33,900 nt of DNA, from assembly GCA_024225195.1 (NCBI GenBank), contig JAAEMV010000768.1:1-33900 (forward strand). The letters run 5' to 3'. Every line of letters begins with the position of its first letter. Position 1 is the first letter of the stretch. The notes beneath the pieces are model-generated. The model ran no database searches. It was not told the DNA's origin and was given only the letters and a program-made list of their open reading frames with translations. The stretch is from Planctomycetaceae bacterium (lineage in GTDB: Bacteria; Planctomycetota; Planctomycetia; Pirellulales; Pirellulaceae). The position numbers and the translations under genes were made by a program. Positions 16,413-25,555 of this stretch are shown in pieces.

Positions 16413-17153
16413 TTATTCATCCAGCATCAGTGTCGCAGGTAAATTTCTCGTGCCAAGTGTTCTTGTCGAGCTGAGGACCTCGCCATAGTCAAACCCTGCT
16501 GATAGGCCGACGGCGCTGGCCATGGCACGAATGCGGTCATAAATGTACTCTTTCTCAGGTGGGAATTGAGTTTTGTAACAGCGCACGGCTTCGATTTTTT
16601 TATCGATCGATCCGGCAATGTCAAACACAAATTGCCTCGGTCCGGATCCGCTCCAGTCTGATTCAAAAAAGAGTGAATAGTTTACTTGGCGGGAAATTGT
16701 ATGAACCGGGAGGCCGTCAAAGTGTTCATCCCATTTAGTAAGGCGGCTGTAGAAAATTGCGGCTTCGGTGATCTGCATGGCTTGCCAGTGGTCCGGTGAA
16801 GCCATCGGGGTTTTGCCTTCGAGGCAAAAAATGATCTTCGGGCGGTGAAGGCGGAACTGAGTCGCCAGTGCAATTCGGGATTCAAAATTATCGAAGAGTT
16901 GGCGGTTCGGTAAATCTAGAATAACCCGCTTCTGTATCCCGAGTGCTTCTGCTGCTCTTTCTGCCTCGGCGATTCGAATCTCGGGGCTAGGGCAACGAGG
17001 GGTAGGTTCGCCATTGGTTAAATCGACAATGCCTACGCGAAGTCCCTGATCGGCGAGTCCTGCGAGCGTGCCGCCACAGCCAATTTCGCAATCATCTGGG
17101 TGGGCACCGACGGCTATCACGTCCAGTTCCATTGCAGATGTTTCTGTATTCAT
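16413..17153 (-). CDS. PIG-L family deacetylase, BshB1-like
   Basis: 246 residues. The zinc site AHPDD is at residues 17-21 and a second ligand region PDH at 120-122, as in LmbE/PIG-L N-acetyl-sugar deacetylases. Several stretches recall BshB1, the deacetylase of bacillithiol synthesis: GIVDLTNGEPTPRCPSPEIR near the N-terminus, and VFDIAGSIDKKIEAVRCYK with a following QF toward the end. If correct it would deacetylate GlcNAc-malate in the cytoplasm, but no bshA or bshC is visible, so another N-acetyl-glucosaminyl substrate is equally possible. An internal ATG at 17132 gives a protein starting just before the first beta strand. It runs toward the alpha/beta hydrolase gene, 61 bases downstream. 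Confidence 0.83.
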   Translation of the reverse strand: MNTETSAMELDVIAVGAHPDDCEIGCGGTLAGLADQGLRVGIVDLTNGEPTPRCPSPEIRIAEAERAAEALGIQKRVILDLPNRQLFDNFESRIALATQFRLHRPKIIFCLEGKTPMASPDHWQAMQITEAAIFYSRLTKWDEHFDGLPVHTISRQVNYSLFFESDWSGSGPRQFVFDIAGSIDKKIEAVRCYKTQFPPEKEYIYDRIRAMASAVGLSAGFDYGEVLSSTRTLGTRNLPATLMLDE

Positions 17154-17271
17154 AAATTGGCCAAATCAAGGATGGGTGTCCACGGGAACGTGCTTGGTTC
17201 GGGGTGGAATCGGGGAATAAATTTAAGAAGACGGTTGGGGTAGTGGTTTTAGCCGTTTCAGCAGGCGCCTT

Positions 17272-19356
17272 TTACGGGCGCTCTGGAAATTCAATGATTT
17301 GAATTTGATCCAGAGGAATTGTGGCAATTTCTTTTCCAATGGAAATCGTGATCTTATCCTGTTGGATGTTAACAAGCTGGATTTTCAAATCGCCATTGAG
17401 GACCAATTGCTGGCCGTCGGCCAAAATAATTCGCCCTTGGCTGGCGTTGATTGAACGAGGCGGTTTGAGCCATATAGTCGGGCTGCTTTCGGCCGATGCT
17501 GTTTCATAGGTGACCTGGTCGATGTTGGGAGTGGGGTCATCTTGATCTTTCTCATCCCCTTCGATCACGAGGTCTTGCATGATTTTTTCTGCCCGGTCGT
17601 TCCACAGGAAACCAGATTCGGCAAATGAGATTAATTCAGGGATAATTCGACAGGTTGGAAAGACGATCACGTTCTTCCCTTTTTCGAAATCGGACTTCAT
17701 CGGAAATCGCGATGGGTTTCCAGTCAGCCACATGCCGGTGAATGTCTCGAGTTCGAGCTGAACTTTGGGGAACAGGGTGCTGGTCATTGGGGTACCAGGC
17801 TTGATAAAAAGAATGCTGCCATCGCTAATCATCGCTGTCCATGTCTTTAGCACTTGCTTTGGTCGCAGACGAGTAAGTGATTTGCGATCCTTTTGGGAAC
17901 TGTGATTGAAATTAATTGATCGAATTTCGTCGAATCCAATTTTGTAATTCTGTTCGCCTACTGGATTGATCGAGATTGCATCGGCGTCTGAAAGTTTGAT
18001 GTTGTCTGTTTTTAGTAAATCACCGTTGTTTAGTGTCACCGATGGTTGGTCTTGGGGGCTTAGCGAGTCAATCGGGACGGGTGGTGAAAAACAGATTGAA
18101 TCAACCGCGTAATCTTCATCGATCGCGCGGTCGATTCGGAATAGGTACGGGTTAGAAAGGATTCTGATTTTTGCAATGGGCTGAGTTGATTTGATTCCTG
18201 AAAACACGCACGGTTCATCGGATGATTCTACCGAGGCGAGAATTTGATTATCGGCGTTGTAGGCTTCGACAATGAAATCGCGACTGTGGTTGACGCGGGC
18301 CATTTGCATGCCAAACTCCATAACGCCTGCAGCAACCGACTCCTGGTTGGGCATGCAGAAACTGATTTCCATGATCCCTTTGAAGCGTTTGGAATAAGTC
18401 CCTACCGTTTCGTAGACGCAAATAGAATTTCCACTGGCGCGTTTTTCAGGTCCGAATTTAAACCCATATCCTGAAATGCCGATGTACCCTTTTTGCTCAG
18501 TGCCTAACTTAAGCCCAACGGGTACGAAGGTCTGGCTGACATCTGCGGGGCGACGCAACTCCTCACCGCTGGGAGATTTTTCAAAGTCGATTCTTGTCTG
18601 GTCAACTCGATAGAAAATGTTTAGCGGCTTGTGGAAAATTTCCACCTCAGTTTTTTTGTCACTTGCTACTAATCTTGGTTTATTGGGCGGGGTTGAGATC
18701 ATTGCGATTTGTTCGCGTTTTAAAGTCAATGGGCGCCCACGGAAGGATAGTTCGAGGTCCAGGTTTCCGAGGTCCCCCTCGGCGGTCGTTCCATTTTTAA
18801 AGAAGAGTCGGTCAAATTGGTTTTCTCGCTGAGTAGAATCTTGATCTTCCAGTCTTTTTAAGATTCGATTGATGCGATAACGGACTTCGAAATCTGGATG
18901 GTCGAGGTTGGATTGCAGCATTTCCATGAACTGACCTGCCGTTTCAGCTTCGGAAAGTTTTTCTTCGGCTGCTTCCCGTTTTTGAAAACGAGGGTCTGCA
19001 AGGTCAGTAATTAATTGCCTAATGATATCGACTTTTTGACCCACTGGAGAATCACTCAACATGATCCGATTCAGTTCGGCAATTTTAAGTGTCTCTTCCC
19101 TGCTCTCTCCGCTGTCGGACACCCGGGTCCACTTTAAAGTCGGAGTTTTCACATCGACAGTGATGACGGTCCCCGATTGCAGGCTGATTTTGAATTCTTC
19201 TGCGTTTAAGGTGGCCTGCTTGGGTACCGCTTGAGTGATAACCAGCCCTAAGAGAAATAATGTTGCTACGCGAAGCCGGATTAGATTTGCATAGTCAAAG
19301 AGAGTTAAGTTGGTGATGGTTTTCTCCCTAGTTTTCTTGTTTCCATTTGGACACAT
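17272..19356 (-). CDS. large secreted protein with HEAT-like and NPCBM-like regions, function unknown
   Basis: About 694 residues from the ATG at 19356; an ATG at 19392 is also in frame. Both starts overlap the end of the VWA gene (29 or 65 bases), which implies translational coupling. A hydrophobic stretch (LRVATLFLLGLVITQAV) behind a long basic n-region looks like a signal peptide. Next comes a helical HEAT-like stretch (ADPRFQKREAAEEKLSEAE and FEVRYRINRILKRLE). The middle 200 residues are beta-rich (KLGTEQKGYIGISGYGFKFG, VYETVGTYSKRFKGIMEISF, FIVEAYNADNQILASVES, AVDSICFSPP) and resemble NPCBM-type carbohydrate-binding modules. The rest consists of repeated short beta segments with GD-turns. 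The domain calls are by eye and weak; no enzyme motif is seen. Confidence 0.72.
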   Translation of the reverse strand: MCPNGNKKTREKTITNLTLFDYANLIRLRVATLFLLGLVITQAVPKQATLNAEEFKISLQSGTVITVDVKTPTLKWTRVSDSGESREETLKIAELNRIMLSDSPVGQKVDIIRQLITDLADPRFQKREAAEEKLSEAETAGQFMEMLQSNLDHPDFEVRYRINRILKRLEDQDSTQRENQFDRLFFKNGTTAEGDLGNLDLELSFRGRPLTLKREQIAMISTPPNKPRLVASDKKTEVEIFHKPLNIFYRVDQTRIDFEKSPSGEELRRPADVSQTFVPVGLKLGTEQKGYIGISGYGFKFGPEKRASGNSICVYETVGTYSKRFKGIMEISFCMPNQESVAAGVMEFGMQMARVNHSRDFIVEAYNADNQILASVESSDEPCVFSGIKSTQPIAKIRILSNPYLFRIDRAIDEDYAVDSICFSPPVPIDSLSPQDQPSVTLNNGDLLKTDNIKLSDADAISINPVGEQNYKIGFDEIRSINFNHSSQKDRKSLTRLRPKQVLKTWTAMISDGSILFIKPGTPMTSTLFPKVQLELETFTGMWLTGNPSRFPMKSDFEKGKNVIVFPTCRIIPELISFAESGFLWNDRAEKIMQDLVIEGDEKDQDDPTPNIDQVTYETASAESSPTIWLKPPRSINASQGRIILADGQQLVLNGDLKIQLVNIQQDKITISIGKEIATIPLDQIQIIEFPERP

Positions 19357-20359
19357 CAATATAGCGGAAAGATCCATCGTTTTGTTGTGCAAGTTTGGTC
19401 ATGAAATTCGTTGTGGATTGTAACGGGCCAATTCCGAATTGAATGCAGTGGATCTCGCACCCTGAAGGGGCGAGCTTCTGTATCGTTTTTAATTGGCCGC
19501 TGTTAAGCTCGGGATAGCCTCCGTCGGTCATGAAAATGATCGCATCGGGTTTAAATGCAAGGGCAGCAAACATTCCGTTTTCATGATTTGTAGATCCGAA
19601 AGCAGCCATGCTTCGAATGTGTCCTGGCACTTTTGCCTTATTGGTTTCGCTGGCTGCAAGTAATTGGCGTCGAAGCATCGTGTGGGTTCGTTGGTGGTAG
19701 CCAACGATTTGAAACTTGTGATACGGTTCCAATTGATTGATAGCTTCGGCAAGTTCTTGTCTTGCCGCCTCAATTACCCCAAGGCCCTGAGTGCCCATGC
19801 TGAAGGATCTGTCGATCAGAAAGACAAAAGATCTTCCCGAAACACCTCCACTTCCAAAGACACTTATGGTAGTCGGGTCGCCAACGGGGGCTCGGGATTT
19901 AATTAGTTTTTGATCGGCAGCGATTAGTTTCAAGTCATCTTTGGAAAGTTCGTAATGGGAATCGGCAGTGCCTCGTTTGATTGATTCAGACATGTCGTTG
20001 GCATCGGTGAGAGCCTCGGGGACAGCGGGGGGGCCGGCAAGTTCAGGGATGTCGGGAGTTTTCTGCGGTGCGGCCATCGCGGGAGGTGGTAGGGCAGACG
20101 GGTCCGATTGGTTGGTCTGGGATTCTGCCTGGCTTTCTTCGGGGAAATCTGATTCATCGAGGTATTCCGTGGTGTCGGTGTCAGATTGAACGGCTAAAAC
20201 AACGCCGGCTCGCCGCAGTTTCCCCGCTTCAGGCTGGGGAGTTGTTGCAAAAATACCAAAAATTACAAAGAGAATTACTAATAAGCTGTGGGTCAAAAGC
20301 GACATTCCCAGAGGACGCCATTTTTGGTGCAGTGGCTGGATTGTGGTTGGTTCTACCAT
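19328..20359 (-). CDS. membrane-anchored von Willebrand factor A domain protein
   Basis: 343 residues. One N-terminal membrane helix (about 19-39, MSLLTHSLLVILFVIFGIFA) is followed by an acidic, Pro/Gln/Ser-rich linker to about residue 160. The C-terminal VWA domain carries an intact MIDAS: DxSxS at D183-S185-S187 (FVFLIDRSFSMG), a Thr in FGSTNHENG and the IIFMTDGG strand. VWA domains bind ligands through a divalent metal, and here the domain would sit in the periplasm. It is the first gene of a two-gene minus-strand unit with the HEAT/NPCBM-like gene, and it diverges from the MoxR operon, which itself encodes further VWA proteins, so a shared system is plausible. Ligand unknown. Confidence 0.87.
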   Translation of the reverse strand: MVEPTTIQPLHQKWRPLGMSLLTHSLLVILFVIFGIFATTPQPEAGKLRRAGVVLAVQSDTDTTEYLDESDFPEESQAESQTNQSDPSALPPPAMAAPQKTPDIPELAGPPAVPEALTDANDMSESIKRGTADSHYELSKDDLKLIAADQKLIKSRAPVGDPTTISVFGSGGVSGRSFVFLIDRSFSMGTQGLGVIEAARQELAEAINQLEPYHKFQIVGYHQRTHTMLRRQLLAASETNKAKVPGHIRSMAAFGSTNHENGMFAALAFKPDAIIFMTDGGYPELNSGQLKTIQKLAPSGCEIHCIQFGIGPLQSTTNFMTKLAQQNDGSFRYIDVSKWKQEN

Positions 20360-21011
20360 GAAGGCATTATTTTAGTTGAAAGTTGATTCGGTTTTTTGCC
20401 GTGATCCGGATTTTCAGGTGATCAATCAAGTCAATCAATTCCGCGGTTTAGTGGGGGAAGCAATCAAGTAATCGTAATTGTGTCGAGGATGAACTCAGAA
20501 TACTAATTTTTGGCTTCTTATTATTATAGGTCGACGCTTCGTTTGGTTAGCTATCCCGCAAAGAATGGAATTTTCAAATTGGTGGACAGTTATTCGAGCT
20601 GTTCGGGAAAAAATTCGCAATTGGTCAAAATAATGAAACATTTAGAAAGAAGCGAAGTTTTGGATACCTTTTGAATGGAAGGTGGAACAGTAGCCCATTC
20701 ATCGGTTAGAATCAGAGTCTAATCGAAGTGAGTGTGTTGGGTAAATGAGCCTCCGTTCACCGCGGTTTTAGCTGGACGAATCAACTTTTTGTTAAGATAA
20801 AAAAACGGCGACCAACCGAAGGGGTTTCGCGAGGGATTGAGTCAGCACTTTGTCAGTTGTTAGGTTGCAGTTGAATTGCACTGTAGCCTTCAATCGTAGG
20901 GATCTGTCCGGACGCCGGTCAGTGAAATGACGGTTGTGGCTGAGAGTGGGGCTTCGGCGAAATGGACTTCCGTTTTCAAAAAAAAATTTATTACCGAGTC
21001 AGGAAAATAGT
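20360..21011. promoter_or_regulatory. 652-base divergent region between the VWA gene and moxR
   Basis: No convincing gene lies here. Facing the VWA gene, a perfect minus-strand TATAAT occupies 20523-20528, about 165 bases before the start codon, without a good -35. The word CAATCAAGT occurs twice within 60 bases near 20420-20470. Facing moxR I find no near-consensus promoter; TAAGAT at 20793-20798 is the best -10-like hexamer. The length suggests extended leaders or regulator sites on one or both sides. Confidence 0.35.
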
Positions 21012-22082
21012 ATGAACGATCGTGTTTCTGGTGGCCAAGCTGAACTGAGTGGCGACGAAATTAAGGCACTGGAAAAACTGAGTGAATCTTATCGAGCGGT
21101 TCGCGAGCAGTTGGGTAAAGTGATTGTTGGTCAAAATGAAGTGATCGAGCAATTGATGATCGCGATTTTTGCGCAAGGCCATTGTTTGTTGGAAGGTGTG
21201 CCGGGGTTGGCGAAGACGCTGATGGTCAGCACTTTGGCAGACACGCTAAATCTTGACTTTAACCGTATCCAGTTCACACCTGACTTGATGCCAAGTGACA
21301 TTGTAGGAACGGAAGTCATTCAGGAAGACAAAGCATCTGGCAAGCGAGAATTCAAGTTCCTGAAAGGTCCTGTGTTTGCCAATATCGTGCTGGCGGATGA
21401 GATTAATCGAACCCCGCCTAAAACTCAGGCTGCGTTGCTTGAGGCGATGCAGGAGAAACAAGTGACGATCGGTGGCGAGCGAAATCAATTGCCGGCGCCG
21501 TTTTTTGTGCTTGCGACGCAAAACCCAATCGAGCAGGAAGGAACCTATACACTTCCAGAGGCTCAGCAAGATCGATTCATGTTTAAGATATTTGTGAAGT
21601 ATCCGAGCTATGAAGAAGAGTTTCAGATTGCTGCGACGACAACTGCAGATGTAAAGCACAACGTGGAGCAGGTTCTGTCCGGTGAGGATATTCTGCGATT
21701 ACAGCAGCTTGTTCGTCGTGTTCCAGTTGCCCCTCATTTGATTCACTTTGCCCTACGGATTGTCCGGGCAACGAGAGTGCTTGAGGATGATTGTCCAGAG
21801 TTTGTGAAAGAGGCAATTTCTTGGGGTGCGGGTCCGCGTGGTGTGCAGAACCTTCTTTTGGGTGCCAAAGCGAGGGCAGTGCTTGAGGGGAGAAGTTACG
21901 CAACTACCGAGGATCTGCGAGCAGTTGCCAAACCGGTTCTGCGGCATCGAGTAATTACAAATTTCAACGCGGATTCAACGGGCGTGACGTCGGATGACAT
22001 TATTGACCGTCTTCTCGATGAAATTCCGGAGCGCAGTGAAGGGGATCAAATCTCGCCTGAGCTTGTAAAAGCGTTTAGTTGA
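21012..22082 (+). CDS. MoxR-family AAA+ ATPase
   Basis: About 356 residues from the ATG at 21012, with AGGA at its ribosome site. The upstream ATG-like start at 20934 adds 26 residues of non-conserved, basic sequence. MoxR features: Walker [10 protein letters not shown] (61-69), Walker [11 protein letters not shown] (124-133), sensor 1 ATQNP (168-172), the [15 protein letters not shown] insert and the [19 protein letters not shown] sensor-2 region. MoxR ATPases act as chaperone-like remodelers of VWA-containing partners, often loading metal or activating them. Here it heads a co-directional operon with three MIDAS proteins: DUF58, the BatA-like protein and the protein at 28081. It is expected in the cytoplasm. 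Function in planctomycetes is not known experimentally. Confidence 0.93.
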   Translation: MNDRVSGGQAELSGDEIKALEKLSESYRAVREQLGKVIVGQNEVIEQLMIAIFAQGHCLLEGVPGLAKTLMVSTLADTLNLDFNRIQFTPDLMPSDIVGTEVIQEDKASGKREFKFLKGPVFANIVLADEINRTPPKTQAALLEAMQEKQVTIGGERNQLPAPFFVLATQNPIEQEGTYTLPEAQQDRFMFKIFVKYPSYEEEFQIAATTTADVKHNVEQVLSGEDILRLQQLVRRVPVAPHLIHFALRIVRATRVLEDDCPEFVKEAISWGAGPRGVQNLLLGAKARAVLEGRSYATTEDLRAVAKPVLRHRVITNFNADSTGVTSDDIIDRLLDEIPERSEGDQISPELVKAFS

Positions 22083-22166
22083 GTGAGGCCTTGAGTTGAA
22101 ATTCGGCCCTTGGCTGAATGAAAACCTCTTGAAAATTAATTGCTTATTTCAAAAGAATGATCGTTT

Positions 22167-23084
22167 ATGGCGACTGACAGTCCAGCAAATAAATATCTGG
22201 ATCCAAAGACACTCGATAAAATCAAACGTCTAGAGGTTCGCGCCCGGTTGGTTGTTGAGGGCTTTATATCTGGACAGCATCGTAGTCCGTTTAATGGATT
22301 CGCAATCGAATTCGCTGCTCATCGTGAGTATTCGCCGGGCGATGATTTGCGGCATATCGACTGGAAAGTCTGGTCTAAAACGGACCGCCTGTACATTAAG
22401 GAATACGAGGAGGAGACCAATCTGAAGTGTCACCTCATCGTCGACTGCAGTAAATCAATGCGCTACGGCGAGGAAACGGGTTGGAGTAAGTTCGATTATG
22501 CTGCAACGGCGGCTGCGAGTTTAGGGTACTTGATGCAGCAGCAGCAAGATTCCGTTGGTTTGGTTTTGTACAGTGACAAAATCGATAAGAATTTGAAGTC
22601 ATCGTCTCATCCGTCCCATTTGAAAATGCTGCTTCATGAACTCGAGCAGACTGAACCGGCAAGTACTACGGATGTCAGTGATCCGTTTATTGCCTTGGGA
22701 TCACAGATTCGAAAACGCGGTGTCATTGCTTTGTTTTCCGACTTGTTCGTCGACCCGGAGGAGCTGGCGAAAGCGTTGGCGCAGTTTCGCTTGCGACGTC
22801 ACGAGGTCGTTGTTTTTCATGTCATGCATCACGACGAATTGGAGTTTCCGTTTCAAGACAATACTCTTTTTCAGGGAATGGAGTCTGCCGGAGAATTGCA
22901 TGCTGAACCACGTTCATTGCGGAAGTCGTATATGGAAGCGGTGGATCGTTATATGACACGCGTCAAAAAAGTTTGCGCGACGGCAGGGGTTGATCACGTT
23001 TTGCTAGACACCTCCAAGCCTTTGGATGGGGTGCTCTCGAGCTATCTCAATTTCCGGGCAAAGTCACGAAGAAAGAATCTCTGA
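22167..23084 (+). CDS. DUF58 domain protein (VWA-like MoxR partner)
   Basis: 305 residues with the DUF58 hallmark GDDLRHIDWKVWSKTDRLYIKEYEEE (about residues 58-82), split by no gap. It is followed by a VWA-like core whose MIDAS reads DxSxS at D93-S95-S97 (LIVDCSKSMRYG). Another strand, GVIALFSDLFVDPEEL, provides the Asp at the rim. No membrane segment is present, unlike many DUF58 proteins, so it should be cytoplasmic. DUF58 genes almost always follow moxR, as here (84-base gap), and the protein is the usual direct partner of the ATPase. Confidence 0.93.
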   Translation: MATDSPANKYLDPKTLDKIKRLEVRARLVVEGFISGQHRSPFNGFAIEFAAHREYSPGDDLRHIDWKVWSKTDRLYIKEYEEETNLKCHLIVDCSKSMRYGEETGWSKFDYAATAAASLGYLMQQQQDSVGLVLYSDKIDKNLKSSSHPSHLKMLLHELEQTEPASTTDVSDPFIALGSQIRKRGVIALFSDLFVDPEELAKALAQFRLRRHEVVVFHVMHHDELEFPFQDNTLFQGMESAGELHAEPRSLRKSYMEAVDRYMTRVKKVCATAGVDHVLLDTSKPLDGVLSSYLNFRAKSRRKNL

Positions 23085-23194
23085 CGGTAATTACCTTGGC
23101 GGGCTGCTAGAGGTAAGCGATACATTTAATGGTTCACTTTGAGCAAAGTAAGTAATTGTTCGGGTGACGCGGGCGACAAAAGGAAAAGACAAAG

Positions 23195-25525
23195 ATGTTA
23201 AGTTGGTTTTTAAATCCATGGATGTTGTTGGGTGGTCTCGCGATCGCGTCGCCCATCATTATTCATCTGCTTAATAAGCGGCGATTTAAAGTCGTCCAGT
23301 GGGCAGCGATGGATTTTTTGTTCGAGGCTGACAAGAAAAACCGACGACGCGTGCAGCTTGAGAACTTTATTTTATTGATGTTGCGTTGCCTTGCGATGCT
23401 GTTGGTGGCGTTGATGTTTTCTCGCCCTTTCCTACCTTCGAGTGTGACTCGTGTTCTGCAGCAAGCGCAGAAGGTTGAGCGGGTGATTTTGGTTGACGAT
23501 TCGTTAAGTCAGAGAGTTTTGTTGGATGCTGAGCCGGCGTTTGATGTGACGAAGCGTCAGATTAAAGAGATGCTCGGTGAGTTGGCGGAATCGGATCGCA
23601 CGGAAGATTGGTTGACGCTGATGTTAACGAGTAATCCCGAGCAGCCGCTCTTGGCCAATGAGCCGCTGACGAAAAGTACCCTGCCCTCGCTCGTTGAGGC
23701 GATTGATGATTTAGAGTGTGCCGATTCGAGTGCGGATTACACGGTGTCTTTGCTTGAGCTTAAACGATACGTCAGCGGGCAGCGGGAAGCGGGGGGGCGA
23801 ATTGTTTACGCATTTTCCGATATGCGCGAGCGGGATTGGTTTAATGCACTCAATGCCGATACTGATTCGGCTCCGAACCGATTGTTGACGGATATTTCCG
23901 AACAAGCGATCGATTGTTTTCTCATCGATGTTGGGGGGGCGAATGATCAAAACCTGGCGATCACCGGCGTGCGACCGGGGAACCTTCAAGTTGCGGATAA
24001 AGTGATTCAATTTAATGTTTCGGTCGCAAATTATGGGACGCAGACAGTCAATCAAGTTCGGGTCTTGCTGCAGATAGATGACGGCCAGCCGGACTATGAA
24101 GTGATTCCCTCGCTTGCTCCAGGGCAGGAGACCGAACTTGCATTTCGCTATGTGTTCCCTTCGGAAGAGAGTGACGATTCCGAGATGTTGGAGGGTGGTC
24201 AGGTCAAGCCGCGGTTTAAGAGTTATCGCGTGAAGGCAGAGATTGATCGCCAATCACTCGGAGAGGAGGGACTGGCAGCAGATCAGTTGCTAGAGGACAG
24301 TGTTGGCTATTATGCTTCGAGGGTAAAAGATGGGATTTCTGTTCTGTTGGTTGATGGAGATCCATCGTCTGCTTCAGAGCGAAGTGAGACGCATTACTTA
24401 CGAAGTCTCCAGGTTGCCGGTACTGGGATGAACATGAAAGTGGTGACTGCCAGCGAATTGGAGTCGGAATCACTTTCGGATTTTGAAGTTATTTTTCTCT
24501 GCAACGTCGACGAGGCTTCAACCGATCGCGTGAAGTCTCTTGAGCAGTGGGTCGAAGATGGTGGCGCTCTTGTTTTCATGCCTGGAAATCGAGTTCGTGC
24601 AAGTACCTTCAACGATACGTTCTATCAAAGTGGCGAGGGTCTTTCGCCGTTGGCTTTGGATCGCATGATGGGGGATCCAACCATGTCAAAGTGGGTTAAT
24701 TTCGAAATTGATCCACAGATTCACCCGGCACTGAAAGTAGTCGTGGAGAGCGATGCTTCGAGTTTGTCCAACGTCGATGTGTTCAGTTGGTGGACTTCCA
24801 ATCTGAATTCGGATTTGATTGGGAAGACACTGTCTGTTCCGCTCCGACTGAGCGATAAAGATAATTCTCCTGCGATGGTTGATTTAAGTTACGGCGCGGG
24901 GAATGTCATTGTGTTTACAATCCCAGGCGATGGCGACTGGACGATGTGGCCAAGTAGCCCAACCTTTCCTCCGGTCATGATCGACCTAGTCGACTACCTG
25001 GTGGGTTCAGGGGCGGAGGAGGGGGTCGTTGAATTGGGAGGTGAAGTTTCCTATCCGGTTGACATGTCAGCTTACGATAGCCGAGTCAGTCTGCGGGATC
25101 CCCAAAATGAGAAAGTGGAATCGATCGCCAAACCGAATGTTAAGCCGGACTCCGAATCGAATTCCAGTTCTGAGGATGGCGACGTGGCAGATGACGGGGC
25201 AAGTGTTTTATATCGAGTGAATTTCGATGGTGTCCAGCGGCGAGGGTTTTACGAACTGGGTTTGAGTCGCCATACCGGTGAAGAGGAAATGGTCTTGTTT
25301 GCGGCCAATGTTGACCCGCGGGAAAGCCAGCTGAAACGTATTCCGGCGAGTGCTCTGGAAGGTGACTTTTTGGGCGAAAAGGTAACAATGGTTGCGGCGG
25401 GTGGATTGGTCGGTCAGCAAGTTTCGGGTGGAGAAACTGAAATTTGGCTTCAGATCCTTTTGTTGTTATTTGCAGTGCTCGTACTTGAGCAGGTTTTAGG
25501 TTGGTATTGGGGCAAGAAACGGTAG
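23195..25525 (+). CDS. BatA-like membrane VWA protein (aerotolerance-regulator N-terminal domain)
   Basis: 776 residues. The N-terminus is the BatA signature: a first membrane helix (WFLNPWMLLGGLAIASPIIIHLLNKRR), the RFKVVQWAAMDFLFEADKKNRRR-type basic stretch, and a second helix (ILLMLRCLAMLLVALMFSRPF). A VWA domain with MIDAS D101-S103-S105 (VILVDDSLSQ) follows, then beta-rich and glutamine-amidotransferase-like stretches (ISVLLVDGDPS, LEQWVEDGGALVFMPGN, GAGNVIVFTIPGDGDWTMW). A C-terminal membrane helix ends in WYWGKKR. The bulk would be periplasmic between the terminal helices. It is about twice the length of classical BatA. Named for the Bacteroides aerotolerance operon, these proteins have no settled function. 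A ribosome site AAAGGAAAAG precedes the ATG. Confidence 0.88.
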   Translation: MLSWFLNPWMLLGGLAIASPIIIHLLNKRRFKVVQWAAMDFLFEADKKNRRRVQLENFILLMLRCLAMLLVALMFSRPFLPSSVTRVLQQAQKVERVILVDDSLSQRVLLDAEPAFDVTKRQIKEMLGELAESDRTEDWLTLMLTSNPEQPLLANEPLTKSTLPSLVEAIDDLECADSSADYTVSLLELKRYVSGQREAGGRIVYAFSDMRERDWFNALNADTDSAPNRLLTDISEQAIDCFLIDVGGANDQNLAITGVRPGNLQVADKVIQFNVSVANYGTQTVNQVRVLLQIDDGQPDYEVIPSLAPGQETELAFRYVFPSEESDDSEMLEGGQVKPRFKSYRVKAEIDRQSLGEEGLAADQLLEDSVGYYASRVKDGISVLLVDGDPSSASERSETHYLRSLQVAGTGMNMKVVTASELESESLSDFEVIFLCNVDEASTDRVKSLEQWVEDGGALVFMPGNRVRASTFNDTFYQSGEGLSPLALDRMMGDPTMSKWVNFEIDPQIHPALKVVVESDASSLSNVDVFSWWTSNLNSDLIGKTLSVPLRLSDKDNSPAMVDLSYGAGNVIVFTIPGDGDWTMWPSSPTFPPVMIDLVDYLVGSGAEEGVVELGGEVSYPVDMSAYDSRVSLRDPQNEKVESIAKPNVKPDSESNSSSEDGDVADDGASVLYRVNFDGVQRRGFYELGLSRHTGEEEMVLFAANVDPRESQLKRIPASALEGDFLGEKVTMVAAGGLVGQQVSGGETEIWLQILLLLFAVLVLEQVLGWYWGKKR

Positions 25526-25555
25526 TCCCTGGCAGGATTAGATTCTGGTAATTAA

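Noticed and set aside
17260-17282. GC-rich inverted repeat GCGCC / GGCGC over the stop codon of the large secreted protein
   Set aside because: Five pairs with no T run on the minus strand; it also overlaps coding sequence, so it is not listed as a terminator.
23711-24253. 180-residue minus-strand frame
   Set aside because: It lies inside the BatA-like gene, which has clear domains on the other strand; no family motif or ribosome site is visible in the shadow frame.
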